From Cephalotus follicularis (taxonomy: Eukaryota; Streptophyta; Magnoliopsida; Oxalidales; Cephalotaceae), in contig BDDD01002251.1 in assembly GCA_001972305.1 (NCBI GenBank), positions 15,349-79,348 of the forward strand: a stretch of 64,000 nucleotides of DNA. Direction: 5' to 3'. The stretch's first letter is position 1. The number at the start of each line of letters is the position of its first letter. Below, in pieces: positions 48,587 to 58,915 of the stretch. The notes below the pieces were generated by a model that saw only the letters and a list, made by a program, of their open reading frames with translations, made no database searches and was not told the origin of the DNA. The position numbers and the translations under genes are program-made.

Positions 48587-50707
48587 TGTACAAAGAGCAT
48601 CAAGTATGTAAGCAATGTTCAACCCTACTTTTTTTGTTCTTAGTCAAGCTGCACAATGGTCCCATTGCAGCTCCAACAATTTTCAACCCACACCAGAAGG
48701 AATTTCCATACCCTTTCATGATCACATGACCCATGATATACCATAAAAAAATGTGAATGCTAGTGTAAAAAGAGAGCAGGACACAATGACAGACCAGGAG
48801 TTCAGGGAATGCCATCTGTTTACTATCACAGATTGCTTTAAGGTGTTAATTCTGTTTCTCAATTTAGCACGAGTATTTATGAAATTATTTCATTTCAATG
48901 TAATAAGTGTCAAGTTGAACTCATGAATGCCTGACTTTTGAATGCAGAATTGTAGAGTAATTTCCATCGAATGAAAATGCAAATAGCCTTGGGCATGATC
49001 CTTCACATTAGTTAAATCATACCGGTTAGGTGACCATTAATTCCCCTCCAATTTCTCAATGTTTGGTATAGTATGATGAAAACATTTTATTCGGACTGTA
49101 GCGAGTGACTTCAACAAACTTTGATGCAAAATACGAACTAAGGTAGACATGCAACTCCTTATCTTCTTAACTAAATTTCAACAAATAAGAGCAGTTTCCA
49201 TTATATTCATGTAATGCATGGACAAATAAACATATAATTAGGACATTTAGCTATAAACCCTCTAAAGTGTATTCCCACTACTACAACAAAAATATGGACC
49301 ATGAACAACCATACTCCAAGCAAATGGTATGTAATCACTCCCTCTGACCTAAACAAGCATACCTCATCCTTTAATTAAGACAGTTGTAAGGAGATTGCTC
49401 CATTTTATCACTCTCTCATTCTCTATCAAACTTCAGTTTTATTATTGAGTAAATTATATTTTAGTCTTTATCCAAAAAAAAAAAAAAAAAATTATCCAAA
49501 ATTTTTTTTTTAATCCAAAATTATATTTTAGTCGCTCAGTTTTGACCTTAAATACAACTAAATCCAATAGTTTCAAAATTATACAAAATAGTCTAATGAA
49601 TTTTCAATTTAGTCCATCAGTTCTGATTTTAGATATAAATTAGTCCACTAGTTTAAAATAAATTACAAATCAATCCAAATGCCATCCTTTTAATTTTTTA
49701 ATATAATTTAATTAAGTCTAAAAATGTCAGTAAAAACTAATCTAGAGCACAAATTTTTGAAATGATGTTCAAAATTTTTTTATTGTTTTTTATCCATGAT
49801 GATTTAGTGGTTTATGGACTAATTTGTATCTAAAATTACAATTGATGGACAAAGATGGAATGCCATAGAACTAATTAGTATTATGGTGAAACTAGTGGAC
49901 TGCCACCAACCTAGTTATATAGCAAATGACTTCACGACCTACCACTTTAATCACCAATCTAGTTATATAGCAAATGGCCATCGTCTGCTTACAACTCCTA
50001 AAAGGTTTAACCGCTACAATAATCTTATCATAGACCAAGTTAAAATAGCATTCATCCTGAATCTCAGAACAAGATGCACTTCATACTAAAGTCTTAGCCA
50101 TAGATGAAAATGACACAAGAGCCGGTCCTTAAAACAAGCTTGCCAAAACCAACGCCTAATGTCACACTAAAAACAAATTGCAGATGATGGAGGAAATCCG
50201 AGAAGCTGCAACATAGAATATGTAAAAACAGAATACAGTATACAATAGACCCATTTTACACTTTAAGAAATAAAACTTGACTCATCAACTTTCTTTTCAC
50301 CGAACAAAAGGAAATACAATCATTCAAATGAACCAAGCCAATATAACATCAAAAAAATGCATAATACCTTTTCCTTTTCTCAATTCTACCTAAAATAAAA
50401 CATTTAAAAGAAACAGAATAAAAAGTAAACAAACAATCTAACTATCGATTAAAAAAGCAGTTAACGTGCTATTCAACAAAGGTGATTCACCAAAATACAC
50501 TTCCTCTTCGAAATTCACCAACAGTAACGCCAAGTTTCACATATTTATGAACTTAAAACCGAATCAAAACTAAGTAGCAAGAAATCATACACGAAATATG
50601 TATCTGTCAAGCAAAATCCTTGCGACAGAGAAACCGAAAGCGAAAAACAACGCGATGAGGAAATGCGACGAGCTTGGCGCTCCATTTTGTCTATCGATCG
50701 AGTCCAT
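44450..50707 (-). CDS. LOH2: ceramide synthase, LAG1/LOH2-type (six exons)
   Basis: Predicted to acylate sphingoid long-chain bases with fatty acyl-CoA to make (dihydro)ceramide in the ER membrane. Arabidopsis LOH2-type enzymes favour C16 acyl chains (family knowledge). Coding exons on the minus strand: 50591-50707, 47216-47424, 46159-46314, 44973-45158, 44703-44881, 44450-44469. All splice sites are GT/AG, phases fit, and the product is 288 residues without breaks; Arabidopsis LOH2 is slightly longer. The start is the ATG at 50707, with an in-frame stop three codons upstream. TM1 is about residues 16-33. The TLC domain spans roughly 55-265 and carries the paired histidines HH at 146-147 and LHDASD at 172-177. 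WPNQELK before exon 3, YWWFLICAM near the end and the acidic tail RSDSEDDD favour LOH2 over LOH1/LOH3. It appears functional and is the only host gene here. Confidence 0.95.
45159..46158 (-). other. intron 3 of the LOH2-like gene
   Basis: 1000 bp between exons 3 and 4; starts GTAAC and ends with TTTACAG. AT-rich, with no gene inside. Confidence 0.88.
46315..47215 (-). other. intron 2 of the LOH2-like gene
   Basis: 901 bp, donor GTGAGT, acceptor TTTCAG. Nothing else recognisable. Confidence 0.88.
48360..48770. repeat. diverged tandem duplication in intron 1
   Basis: Two segments share words such as AACAATTTTCAACCCACAC (about 48468 and 48676), GAGCATCAA..TATGTA and CATACCCTT..ATGATCACAT. They are separated by (GA)18 at 48547-48582. 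Confidence 0.8.
48547..48582. repeat. (GA)18 microsatellite
   Basis: Thirty-six bases of pure GA, inside intron 1. Confidence 0.95.
49440..49915. mobile_element. fold-back MITE-like element in intron 1
   Basis: Imperfect long inverted repeat. GTCCATCAGTTCTGATTTTA (about 49612) pairs with TAAAATTACAATTGATGGAC (about 49834). Homology of the arms extends outward with more mismatches. The left arm contains an A17-18 tract near 49477. No clear target duplication. No coding capacity. Confidence 0.5.
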
Positions 50708-50931
50708 GTGAAGTTATATATGTTTGTGTGCAGAATTCGAGAGAGGGAGAAGCATCAATCAACCGATTAAATCTCCGAGGATCCGCATCGAAATCAGCAT
50801 TGTATAGATTCAAAATTTTGCCCTAGTGTTTAGAGAGAGAAACTTAGAGAGTGTAACTTTTCCTGTATTGCTGTGGTTTTCTTTTAAGTTAATTCATTGC
50901 GCTGCATAGCAAAGTTTAGTAGTCTAGCATT
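50708..50931 (-). promoter_or_regulatory. 5' leader and proximal promoter of the LOH2-like gene
   Basis: On the gene strand the leader is pyrimidine-rich (ACTCTCTAAGTTTCTCTCTC at about 50839-50858), as is common in plant 5' leaders. No convincing TATA box was found. Only about 225 bp separate the ATG from a MITE. Confidence 0.5.
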
Positions 50932-51491
50932 TAGGGCTGCAATCTTAATATAAGTCCGAGTTTTGTATGAGCCCAAAACGTAGATTTGGATTCGGTTCTG
51001 ATGAGTTCATGAACCGTGTCCGAGTTCAAACTATATATATATTTTTTTTAATCTAGATTAATTTAGACGATATTCATAATTCTAACTAAATAAATATGTC
51101 ATCATTACATGTTTCAATATACAATAATTTATCGTTTACTCCTACTTTTTGGTATATAAATATTAAACAATACTGAAACAACATATTAGATAAATAATAA
51201 TTATTATTATATTAATCATTATGTTTTTAAAAGATTTTTTTTAAAAAAATAAACCCTCGTTTAAAGTTAAATTATCAAAGATAAAATAATCTTAAAGGGT
51301 GACATATATATAGAAAGCTTGTCGAGCTCACCAGGTCGAATTCGAGCCAATTTGGGGTATAACTCATTTGTTAAACGAGCCTAAAATAGAGGTTAAGCTT
51401 GGCTCATTTAGTAAACGAGCCAAGTTTGAGCCTGAGCTTGAGACGAGCCGAGCTAGAGTAACTCGCGAGAAGCTCGGTTCGTTTAGCTCTA
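50932..51491. mobile_element. degenerate hAT-like MITE upstream of LOH2
   Basis: 560 bp. It starts TAGGGCTGCAA; the right end read inward is TAGAGCTAAACGAACCGAGC. Subterminal parts carry GAGCTCG and GGCTCG words, as in plant hAT MITEs. Flanks CTAGCATT (50924-50931) and GTGGCATT (51492-51499) agree at six of eight positions, fitting an old 8-bp duplication. Confidence 0.6.
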
Positions 51492-52904
51492 GTGGCATTA
51501 CATTTGACACTTTTGCAAATACAAATTTTTACTAGATGTGCCCACCATTTTAACATTAAAACTAATCTCAATTCACAAGAAATATGCTGAATTAAGATTG
51601 ATAAAAAATATAAATATATATTAGATTCTATAAGTATGAATCTAAAGGTGGTTATTCTTTTAAAACAGGTTGGGTCGTATCCGACCCATTGAACACACAG
51701 GTCAGATGACCCACAAGTAAACGTATCTGTTTAGGTAACGAGGCCGGGCCATCATGCTCGTTTATATATAGGGTTAAAAAAAGTACGATTTTTAATTTTT
51801 TTAAGAAAAAATTAAAATTTCTTACTATACATATTGATTATATTATATAGACAAATACTTTATGATTAGGAGTATGACTAATTTCAATTTTTTTTATTTT
51901 AATAAATTACATATTTGCATGAGTAGAAAACGAGTCTATAAATTACAACTCATTCAGAAAATGAAAATCTTACATGTTATTCGTTAGACCTAAATCCGTA
52001 CTCTTGAACGATGTTGTCATTTCTATGCTGCATGCCCCCTCTATTAATCGACAAAAAATGAGGTTTGTCATTGTATTTGTTACCTTAAACTTTTTCATAA
52101 TCTAACATATTGATTAAAATATATAATAGGATAGTTAAATCAAAAGTTATTAAAATAAAATGATGATTACTCTTATATTTTGTATAATCACAGTCTTAGT
52201 AGTAGGTAGAAAAGATAATCAGAGAGGAGACAACCAATTTTTTATTCCAACCGAGAAGAAGAAGAGTCAAATGTAGCTTACATGCTTGAAAATGAAGGAG
52301 AGGATGACTTAAAGAGTCACATATAATTTTGATATATGTTTTTCGTACCTAAGATCGAGAAATTGGTTGTGTTTTATCTTTGGCGGGTCCCACTTAGGAC
52401 AACTTCATTTGCCCAACGTTGATTCTGCTTTCTGGGTCAAGGTGTGATTGATTACAAGTAAGCCTAGCTAGCACAAGAAATAAGAAAAAAAAAAGATTAT
52501 CATTAGAAAAATGAAATAGTCAAGATTTCATTAAATAAATAATTAAATATAATATTTAATTATTTGAGTTTGAAAGTTCTTACTCATACTATATTAAATA
52601 TTAAATATGATCAATAAGAAGTGGAGAATATAAGAAAATAATGTAATTTGGTCTTTTCTGTTTATGAAATAACCAAATGAAATTGTTTTAGTTATTTTAA
52701 AAAAATATAATTTATTAAATATTGTAGTTTTAATTGTTTGAGAGTTTAAGATGATAAAATCATGAATTTCAATAATTTAAATAATATAATTAAACAAACA
52801 ATGTATTTTTAATTACTCAAAGTTTAAGATAATGTGACGCGGTATAAATTAAATAAAACGAACACACAATGTTTACGGGAATCTCCTAACCATTTACTTC
52901 GCCA
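51492..52904. other. AT-rich noncoding stretch
   Basis: No gene supported. A GGTTGGGTCGTATCCGACCC stretch with neighbouring ACCCA words at about 51655-51740 looks like another hAT-like MITE remnant without clear ends. Confidence 0.5.
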
Positions 52905-53210
52905 AAAGCATAAAGGTAAAATATAAAAAACCCCTCGAGATTTAAACTTGATAACACTTAACCCCATGTATTTTCAAATATTACATATACCTCATTTACT
53001 TACAATTTATGTTTATAATAAAAGGGGGTTAATCCTTAAACAGACTCAAACCTAAGAGGGTTAATCGTTAGACGGACTCAAACCTGAGGGGGTTAATGGT
53101 CAAAAAAACTCAAACCTGAAGAGGTTTTTGTAATATTTGAAAACAGAGGGGACAAAGTGTTAACGAGTCCAAATCTCAGGGAGATTTTTGTATTTTACCC
53201 AAAGCATAAT
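52905..53210. mobile_element. Mutator-type MITE with 9-bp target duplication
   Basis: Element 52914-53201 (288 bp), flanked by a perfect 9-bp duplication AAAGCATAA (52905-52913 and 53202-53210). Long terminal inverted repeats of about 80 bp: left GGTAAAATATAAAAAACCCC, right read inward GGGTAAAATACAAAAATCTC. The middle holds three tandem units built on AGACGGACTCAAACCTGAG. A 9-bp duplication with long inverted repeats points to Mutator-like transposition; no transposase inside. Confidence 0.92.
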
Positions 53211-53930
53211 GGAAATCTTACACTTTGTTTTCTTTAATTGCTTGTGGATATTTTCCTCCTTGATCCAAAACACTGTGCAGACATAACACATATATGCCAC
53301 CAGCCACAGGCAGTTACACCCCAATTGTTAAGGACACTTGGCACACAAGCCATGGACAGTTCACATCCCAAAACTGCCAGGGATAGATGGCCACATAAGG
53401 CCTACAATATGCATAAATAAAAAGCCATGTGGTTCTTGTAATATATGCACTTGTCTGCATAGGACATTTGTTCCAAGACATAAGAAACTGCCACCGTAAT
53501 TGTCGCCAACTATTTGCCTTTGCATAGCTCACAACAGTAACTTGCAAGAAGCACCATTCCTTGCCAACAATCCACACCCCATACTAATGTAGCAACATTC
53601 AACCACATTTTTGCCTATGCCCAGCACATAGGCCTTGCCCAACTCAACATCAAACCAACCTAGGTTCGTGTTGAACTTTACCGCAACATTCAACGGATTC
53701 GAGAGCACACAAATGACTGAACCAAGCATCACATATCATGCACATATTAGCCAACATGTTGCCCACACAACTTGCCCCTTAACATACTTGCTTGCACACA
53801 CAATATGCCTTCCTCATGCTATGCTTATGCTAACGTGGGTGCAAGTAATCAAAACCCACACTAGCTAACTTTCGTCATCACCGAGTCTGTAACACTAGCC
53901 CTAGCTTCACAACCTACACTGACGACTCCA
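53211..53930. other. noncoding stretch without recognisable features
   Basis: More balanced base composition and CACA/GCC-rich words, but open frames are short on both strands and show no family similarity that I recognise. Confidence 0.5.
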
Positions 53931-54036
53931 AACTGATAGAGAAGCATATCATGGTATGTAAATTTACATGTAACATGGCAATTGACAATTATTATGTTAC
54001 ATCAGATTTGTAATATTAATAATATTTTTTTATAAC

Positions 54037-54391
54037 TGTAGGATGATCGACGGGAGTTTCTATGAGGTCTACCTCGATCTCAATTGGAAGAGGAATGAGG
54101 GAGTGGATGTTCCACTAGAAGTGATCGAGAGAGTGATAAGTATTAAAATTGAGTTAATCATATATTTCTTTATATGTTTATGTGGTATCTCTATTGATTA
54201 CTAACATCTATAACAATTTTATTATAGGAGAAGTATAAGGCCATTTCTTGAGAATCCTCAAGCTCTCAGGGGCCTAATGCTTCTGGTCAGGCATCTTCAC
54301 CACGACCTTTCAACCATGTGGCTTGGAAAGCGGCCTCTGGTGGCGTGCTGGAGGGAGGATCTTGGGCCTACGTAACTACCTGTGATCCACG
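54037..54391 (+). pseudogene. unidentified coding-like remnant, split by a solo LTR
   Basis: Two short coding-like stretches separated by an intron-like gap. The first reads GSFYEVYLDLNWKRNEGVDV (about 54050-54110). The second includes PNASGQASSPRPFNHVAWKA (about 54270-54330). The style (serine-rich tail, NHVAWKAASGG) recalls plant DNA-transposon accessory proteins, but I do not recognise a family. A solo LTR cuts it at 54391; sequence resumes at 56872. No complete frame. Confidence 0.3.
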
Positions 54392-56871
54392 TGTTGGAAA
54401 GGCTCTAAAGGCATTATATCAATTTTGGTATATTAGGGTTTAGGGTTGTATTTTAAAATTTTGGTTTCTCTAAGTCTCCATACATTGAGACTACCTAAAC
54501 CCTAGGTCCAAGATTGCTTCAATTATACCAAGGATCACTAATGTAACTATCAATTGAACCAATTTCACATTCCAAGCAAGATTAGAGTTTTGGTGATGCC
54601 AAGGATTCACTAACCCTAGCTTCGAGTTCTCACATTTTAGGGTTAACATTTGCACATCTAAACCCTATGTCCAAGGCTCTTAAACCCGAACCTAAAGCAC
54701 CCGAACCCTAAGGGTTTTCTAGGGTTCCAATCATGGAACACTTAGGATCAGTTAGGGTATAAAAACCCTAGCCTAAACCGGCACCTATCATGCCCCCAAA
54801 ACAATTACACAAAGAGAGAAAGTTTAGATCCATTACCCAAGTCTTTCACTCCTTCCTTCAAGTGCTCCCTCTGCACTTTGATCCAAGCTTTATTTCTTCA
54901 CCAAAGATGATGTTCAAGCCCTTAGCATGAACCTATATGAAGGCTTAAGTGTTTATCCTAATCTAATAGTCACAATATGTAAAGATAGAATCCAATGAGA
55001 AAACTATCTCCACCTATTGTGATTATGGAGGGTAAGAGAAGGATGTTTTGTTCTTCTTCTCTTGGAGAGCAACCAAGCTCTTGGTGTGTTCAATAATGGA
55101 GAGCACACACAACAAAGGAAGAGAAGAGAAGAGAAGAGAAAGCTTGCCATTCCCACAGGTGAAAACCAATTGGAATGAATTAGATGTGCTAGCATTTGTC
55201 TTTTGTGTTAAGAATGCAATATAAAATTCATTCTCACATATGATCAATGAACACATGACAAGTGGCTAATTCATTTCTCTCCTTTCTTGGCGCACAAGGT
55301 TAGCCAAAACAAGTTTTAAATTCGGCCAAGGCAAAAGGAAAAAAGAAGAGAACAAATGCATTACACAAATGCATATTATACACACCTTTGAATAGTCAAG
55401 TTTAGTAGGCTATGGTATTTACAATTGGACCATTGTTGCTTACTCTTTGGGCCGGCCATACACGAGCCATAATCAAGGCCCAATTTCGGCTCAATGTGGG
55501 ATAGGAAATCCCAAGTCCAATAAGCTCACATGTCCACAAACTCTCTCCTCCAATGGATGCACAAAAGCACCCACTAGTTAGAACAAAAATCCCTTTGCGC
55601 GGAATCAATTCCATTATGGTGATGCTTAATGCATAATCAGCAAATGGAATGTTCTCTAGCAAAGTAACACCTTTAAGATGTTAATCTCTCACTAAATGAC
55701 TTGTGTCTCACAAATGTCAACATGTTCCAAAATCAGGCAGAGCCCGAAAGTCTGGATGAGTTCCTGTACGATGATATGCTTCCCAGAAATCCCATGATCA
55801 TGGTACGACTATCCTGATAGTCCTAGACTATCCTATACTCCCAGTGTGACCTCCAGTCACCCCTGGATTCGTGTACAACACGTCTATCATCCGTTAGCCA
55901 GATCACCTAGTACTTTATCATTGTCTTTGGTTTATGTGTCGTGTATCCCGCATCATGCTTAGCACTGACCGTGGCATAGGGTTTGGATTGTTGTCAATCC
56001 TAGGTAAAGCCACGATAACTATAAATCCATGAACATATTGAGACTCTCGGGAGACTCCCTATGAAACCTCGTTTCAATCTCCCTAGTGCCTGGCCAGGAC
56101 CTCAAGTCTTCAATGGTCATAGACATTATGTAGCTGGTCACCCTTAATACAGGTGTGACGATCCTCTATTACGAACCTACCCTTATATCCCAATGCAGCT
56201 TCCACAAGGCCCAAAGACAACCCTTTTGCTAGCACGTGGCTAGTGCTGGGGAAGGCGAAAATCAAAGACAAACGGTTACCACACAATGCATGCCAGTCGC
56301 TCAAATCTAAGGATACAACGCGAGTCTTAAAGTACCCACTAGTCACCTTTGACTAAACACTACTGAGGCAATAGGAATCCTATTGACAAAGGTATTGACC
56401 ATCAAAATAGGTTTTCTATGTTGGCTCAGTTCCTTGCCATGCTCTCAACATGCACCCGTATCAGCTTTAGGGTAAACCCAAATGGCAATGAGATGATCCA
56501 TCCCCCACACACAAGAGGGAAAGCATAATACGAAAAGTCTTTACGGTTCATCAATTGACCTAGGAAAGTGAACCTATGACTTAGAACGTTTTTTCAGAAG
56601 GGAGTAATGATCTCATTCTCATAACCTCCCAGGCACGAGATCCAACCCTTTATCGACAAGGCACTATATGTGTATTCAGTTGACATGGTGATCAACTGAT
56701 CTGATTCAACGATTTGGGATAATACATATAGCAGATGCCAATCTATACTAAAATATGCACATCAAACAAAAATGGAATTAAGAATGTATGATTAAAGAGT
56801 GTATCATATGTACAGAACATAAGCTTGCATCCACCTCGTGGATTACAGGGACACCCTAATCTAACACCACG
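54387..56871 (-). repeat. solo LTR, 2.5 kb, with CCACG target duplication
   Basis: LTR 54392-56866 with perfect 5-bp duplications CCACG at 54387-54391 and 56867-56871. On the minus strand it starts TGTTAGATTAGG and ends CTTTCCAACA. The first ~900 bp in this direction are homologous to the copia 5' LTR at 58916-61018, e.g. CCTTAGATTTGAGC near 56305 and 59437. It contains a short AGAGA run near 55120. No coding. Confidence 0.9.
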
Positions 56872-57227
56872 GATGTACTAGCTATGCCCATCTCACTCTG
56901 CACATGGTCGTACTACTAACACTCATGGTAGTCATGCCCCCCTAGAACGACTTCCATGTTGAGCCCATCGTTTGAGGCAAAGGTGCTCACCCAAATCTAG
57001 ATGGCATTAGAGTTGACGTTGACTGCAATGATGGACCAGGTTCTGGCAGTGCATCTTGGGAGCCACGTTCCCTCTAGCCAGTGTGTCTTTGCTTCGCGGG
57101 GCCAATCGTGGCGTGATGTGGAGGACGAGGTGATGATGATCCTGACACTACCTAGGTATAGCTTTCTCTCGAATTTACTTACATATTTTTTCATGTAAAT
57201 ATTTTTTTTTGTTTCTATAAATTCTTT
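56872..57227 (+). other. sequence beyond the solo LTR, unassigned
   Basis: Continuation of the locus into which the solo LTR inserted. One open stretch (about 57001-57160) is GC-richer than its surroundings but has no recognised family. Confidence 0.35.
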
Positions 57228-57420
57228 AAGGTAAATTACAAAAACCCCATCAAGTTTAAAGGCGCTAACATTTTGGTCCCTCTATTTTCAAATATTACGA
57301 AAAAACCCTTAGGTTTTGAACCGCTTAACAATTTACCCATTCCATTAGTTTACTGTTATGTAAAAGTTACTGCCACATTAGCAAACTCATTACATTTTAA
57401 TAGAATCCAAAAATACCGTT
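57228..57420. mobile_element. one-ended relative of the Mutator-type MITE
   Basis: AGGTAAATTACAAAAACCCC with CTAACATTTTGGTCCCTC and TTTTCAAATATTACGAAAAA parallels the terminal repeat of the MITE at 52914-53201. No opposite end is found nearby. Confidence 0.5.
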
Positions 57421-57972
57421 ACTCCTGTAAAACATAAAAAACTCATTATAATCTCTCTCTTTCTCTCTCTTTAGCTTTCCACCTCCTCTATCAGTGCCAT
57501 CACATCTTTAACACTTTTTCTCCAATCTAACCACAAAAAACCACAATATACACAAGCAGCCAGTAAGCACACACATACTACCTTTTCCAAGAACTCAACA
57601 CCATCAAACCAAAACTACTAAGGCCAAACCAATAGGACTCCTCCATCACCCAAAATAATTACCACTAACCCCTTTGCTGAAACCCCCACAACAACCAAGC
57701 TAAAAACAACCCACATACACAACTCAGAGCTACTACACCGAAAAACCCAAGATCACACACACTACCTATGCTACTACCTCACCCAAAAACCCACGAAACC
57801 GTAGCCACCAAAACCAACAAAACACAAAATACTTGTATACGCCACAAACATTAGGCCTCTATCACGGCCAAACTTGCCAGTCCCGTCAAAGAGACCATCA
57901 GAGCATGTCCTGTCAATAGCCGCGTGTGAGAACCACGTGCCGACCCACCACTGACGATTCCAACATACAACA
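57421..57972. other. noncoding, A/C-rich stretch
   Basis: Low-complexity ACCAAACCA and CACACAC words; no supported gene. The minus-strand open frame that crosses into the next block is not conserved-looking. Confidence 0.5.
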
Positions 57973-58915
57973 TGTTGGAACCAATTGGTAAGCCTAGGGA
58001 AACATGGAACAAAAATAAAACCTAGATGCAAACAACCTAAATTAATTTCAGTTTCAACATATATCCAAGCAAACCAAAATTCCAACCTCCAAGATCATTG
58101 ATTCTATGTTTAGTTAGGTTTCTATCAACATATAAAGAAGGAGGAGATCAAGAATACTTACACAAATGTAGTCTCTCCTTCCTTCAAGCTTTTCCTTGGC
58201 TGGTTCTTTAAGTTTCCAAGTATAGGAAACCTCCAAGGTATCCACATCAAGTGATCTCCAAGTTTTTCTCCACCCTTTCTTCTTAAAAATTCCAAGCCAA
58301 AAGATCAAGTTAAATTCTTTCTATTTCTAACAAAATTTTGGCCAAGCTAGGTGTCCTTTATATGTGTTTTCTTTCTCTCACTTATGCTAGTAGGGAATGA
58401 TGAGAAAGATAAGTTTGGAAAAATATATAGCCTTCATATTTGACTTAGTCAATTTTTATTTGATAAAAGCTAGTAATAATTAAATCATCTTATGATTTAA
58501 TTAATTAGTGTGTTACACTAAATTATTTCCTTTACACCCGGTATTGGAGATCGACACTTGTATTGTGTGTGACCCTATATGTTCACTATTACGCTGGTCG
58601 TAGGATTAAATCACAAACTTTATGATTATCTAATTAGGTATTTATCATCGCATGAAAAACACCTTTACAGACATTTCGAATTAAACACTCTTTTAATTCT
58701 TTTCCTCTGAGATTAGTTATCAATTAATCACAGGCACCCTACTATTCGACATTGACATCTAACAATGCATAACGACCCCCAAGTAATATGAATTATCTGC
58801 GAACCACCATTTACAAGTACATGCATGTATAGTCCATCCACTAACAATGCTTTGATTAAAATATGGAATATCTCAAACTCTAATAATTTAATCTATAGCT
58901 ACATGTGTTAGAGAG
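57973..58915 (-). repeat. old LTR-like block, truncated by the copia LTR
   Basis: The left end is TGTTGGAACC on the plus strand, i.e. a minus-strand end GGTTCCAACA, as in the solo LTR at 54392. There is a TATA-like word near 58351 and no coding potential. It is cut at 58915, where the copia 5' LTR begins. The family is not assigned. Confidence 0.42.

Larger units (their letters stand above)
47425..50590 (-). other. intron 1 of the LOH2-like gene, 3.2 kb
   Basis: Donor GTATGA after the first exon and acceptor TCTGCAG before the second. It contains a duplicated ~180-bp segment (about 48360-48545 and 48585-48770), a (GA)n microsatellite between the copies, and an inverted-repeat element (about 49440-49915). 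The long first intron may hold regulatory sequence, but I see no specific motif. Confidence 0.88.

Noticed and set aside
53238-53868. Several short open frames on both strands
   Set aside because: Overlapping, unrelated frames without homology; probably chance.
57774-58308. Two minus-strand open frames of 103 and 64 codons
   Set aside because: They fall in a low-complexity stretch and an old LTR-like block, with no conserved features.
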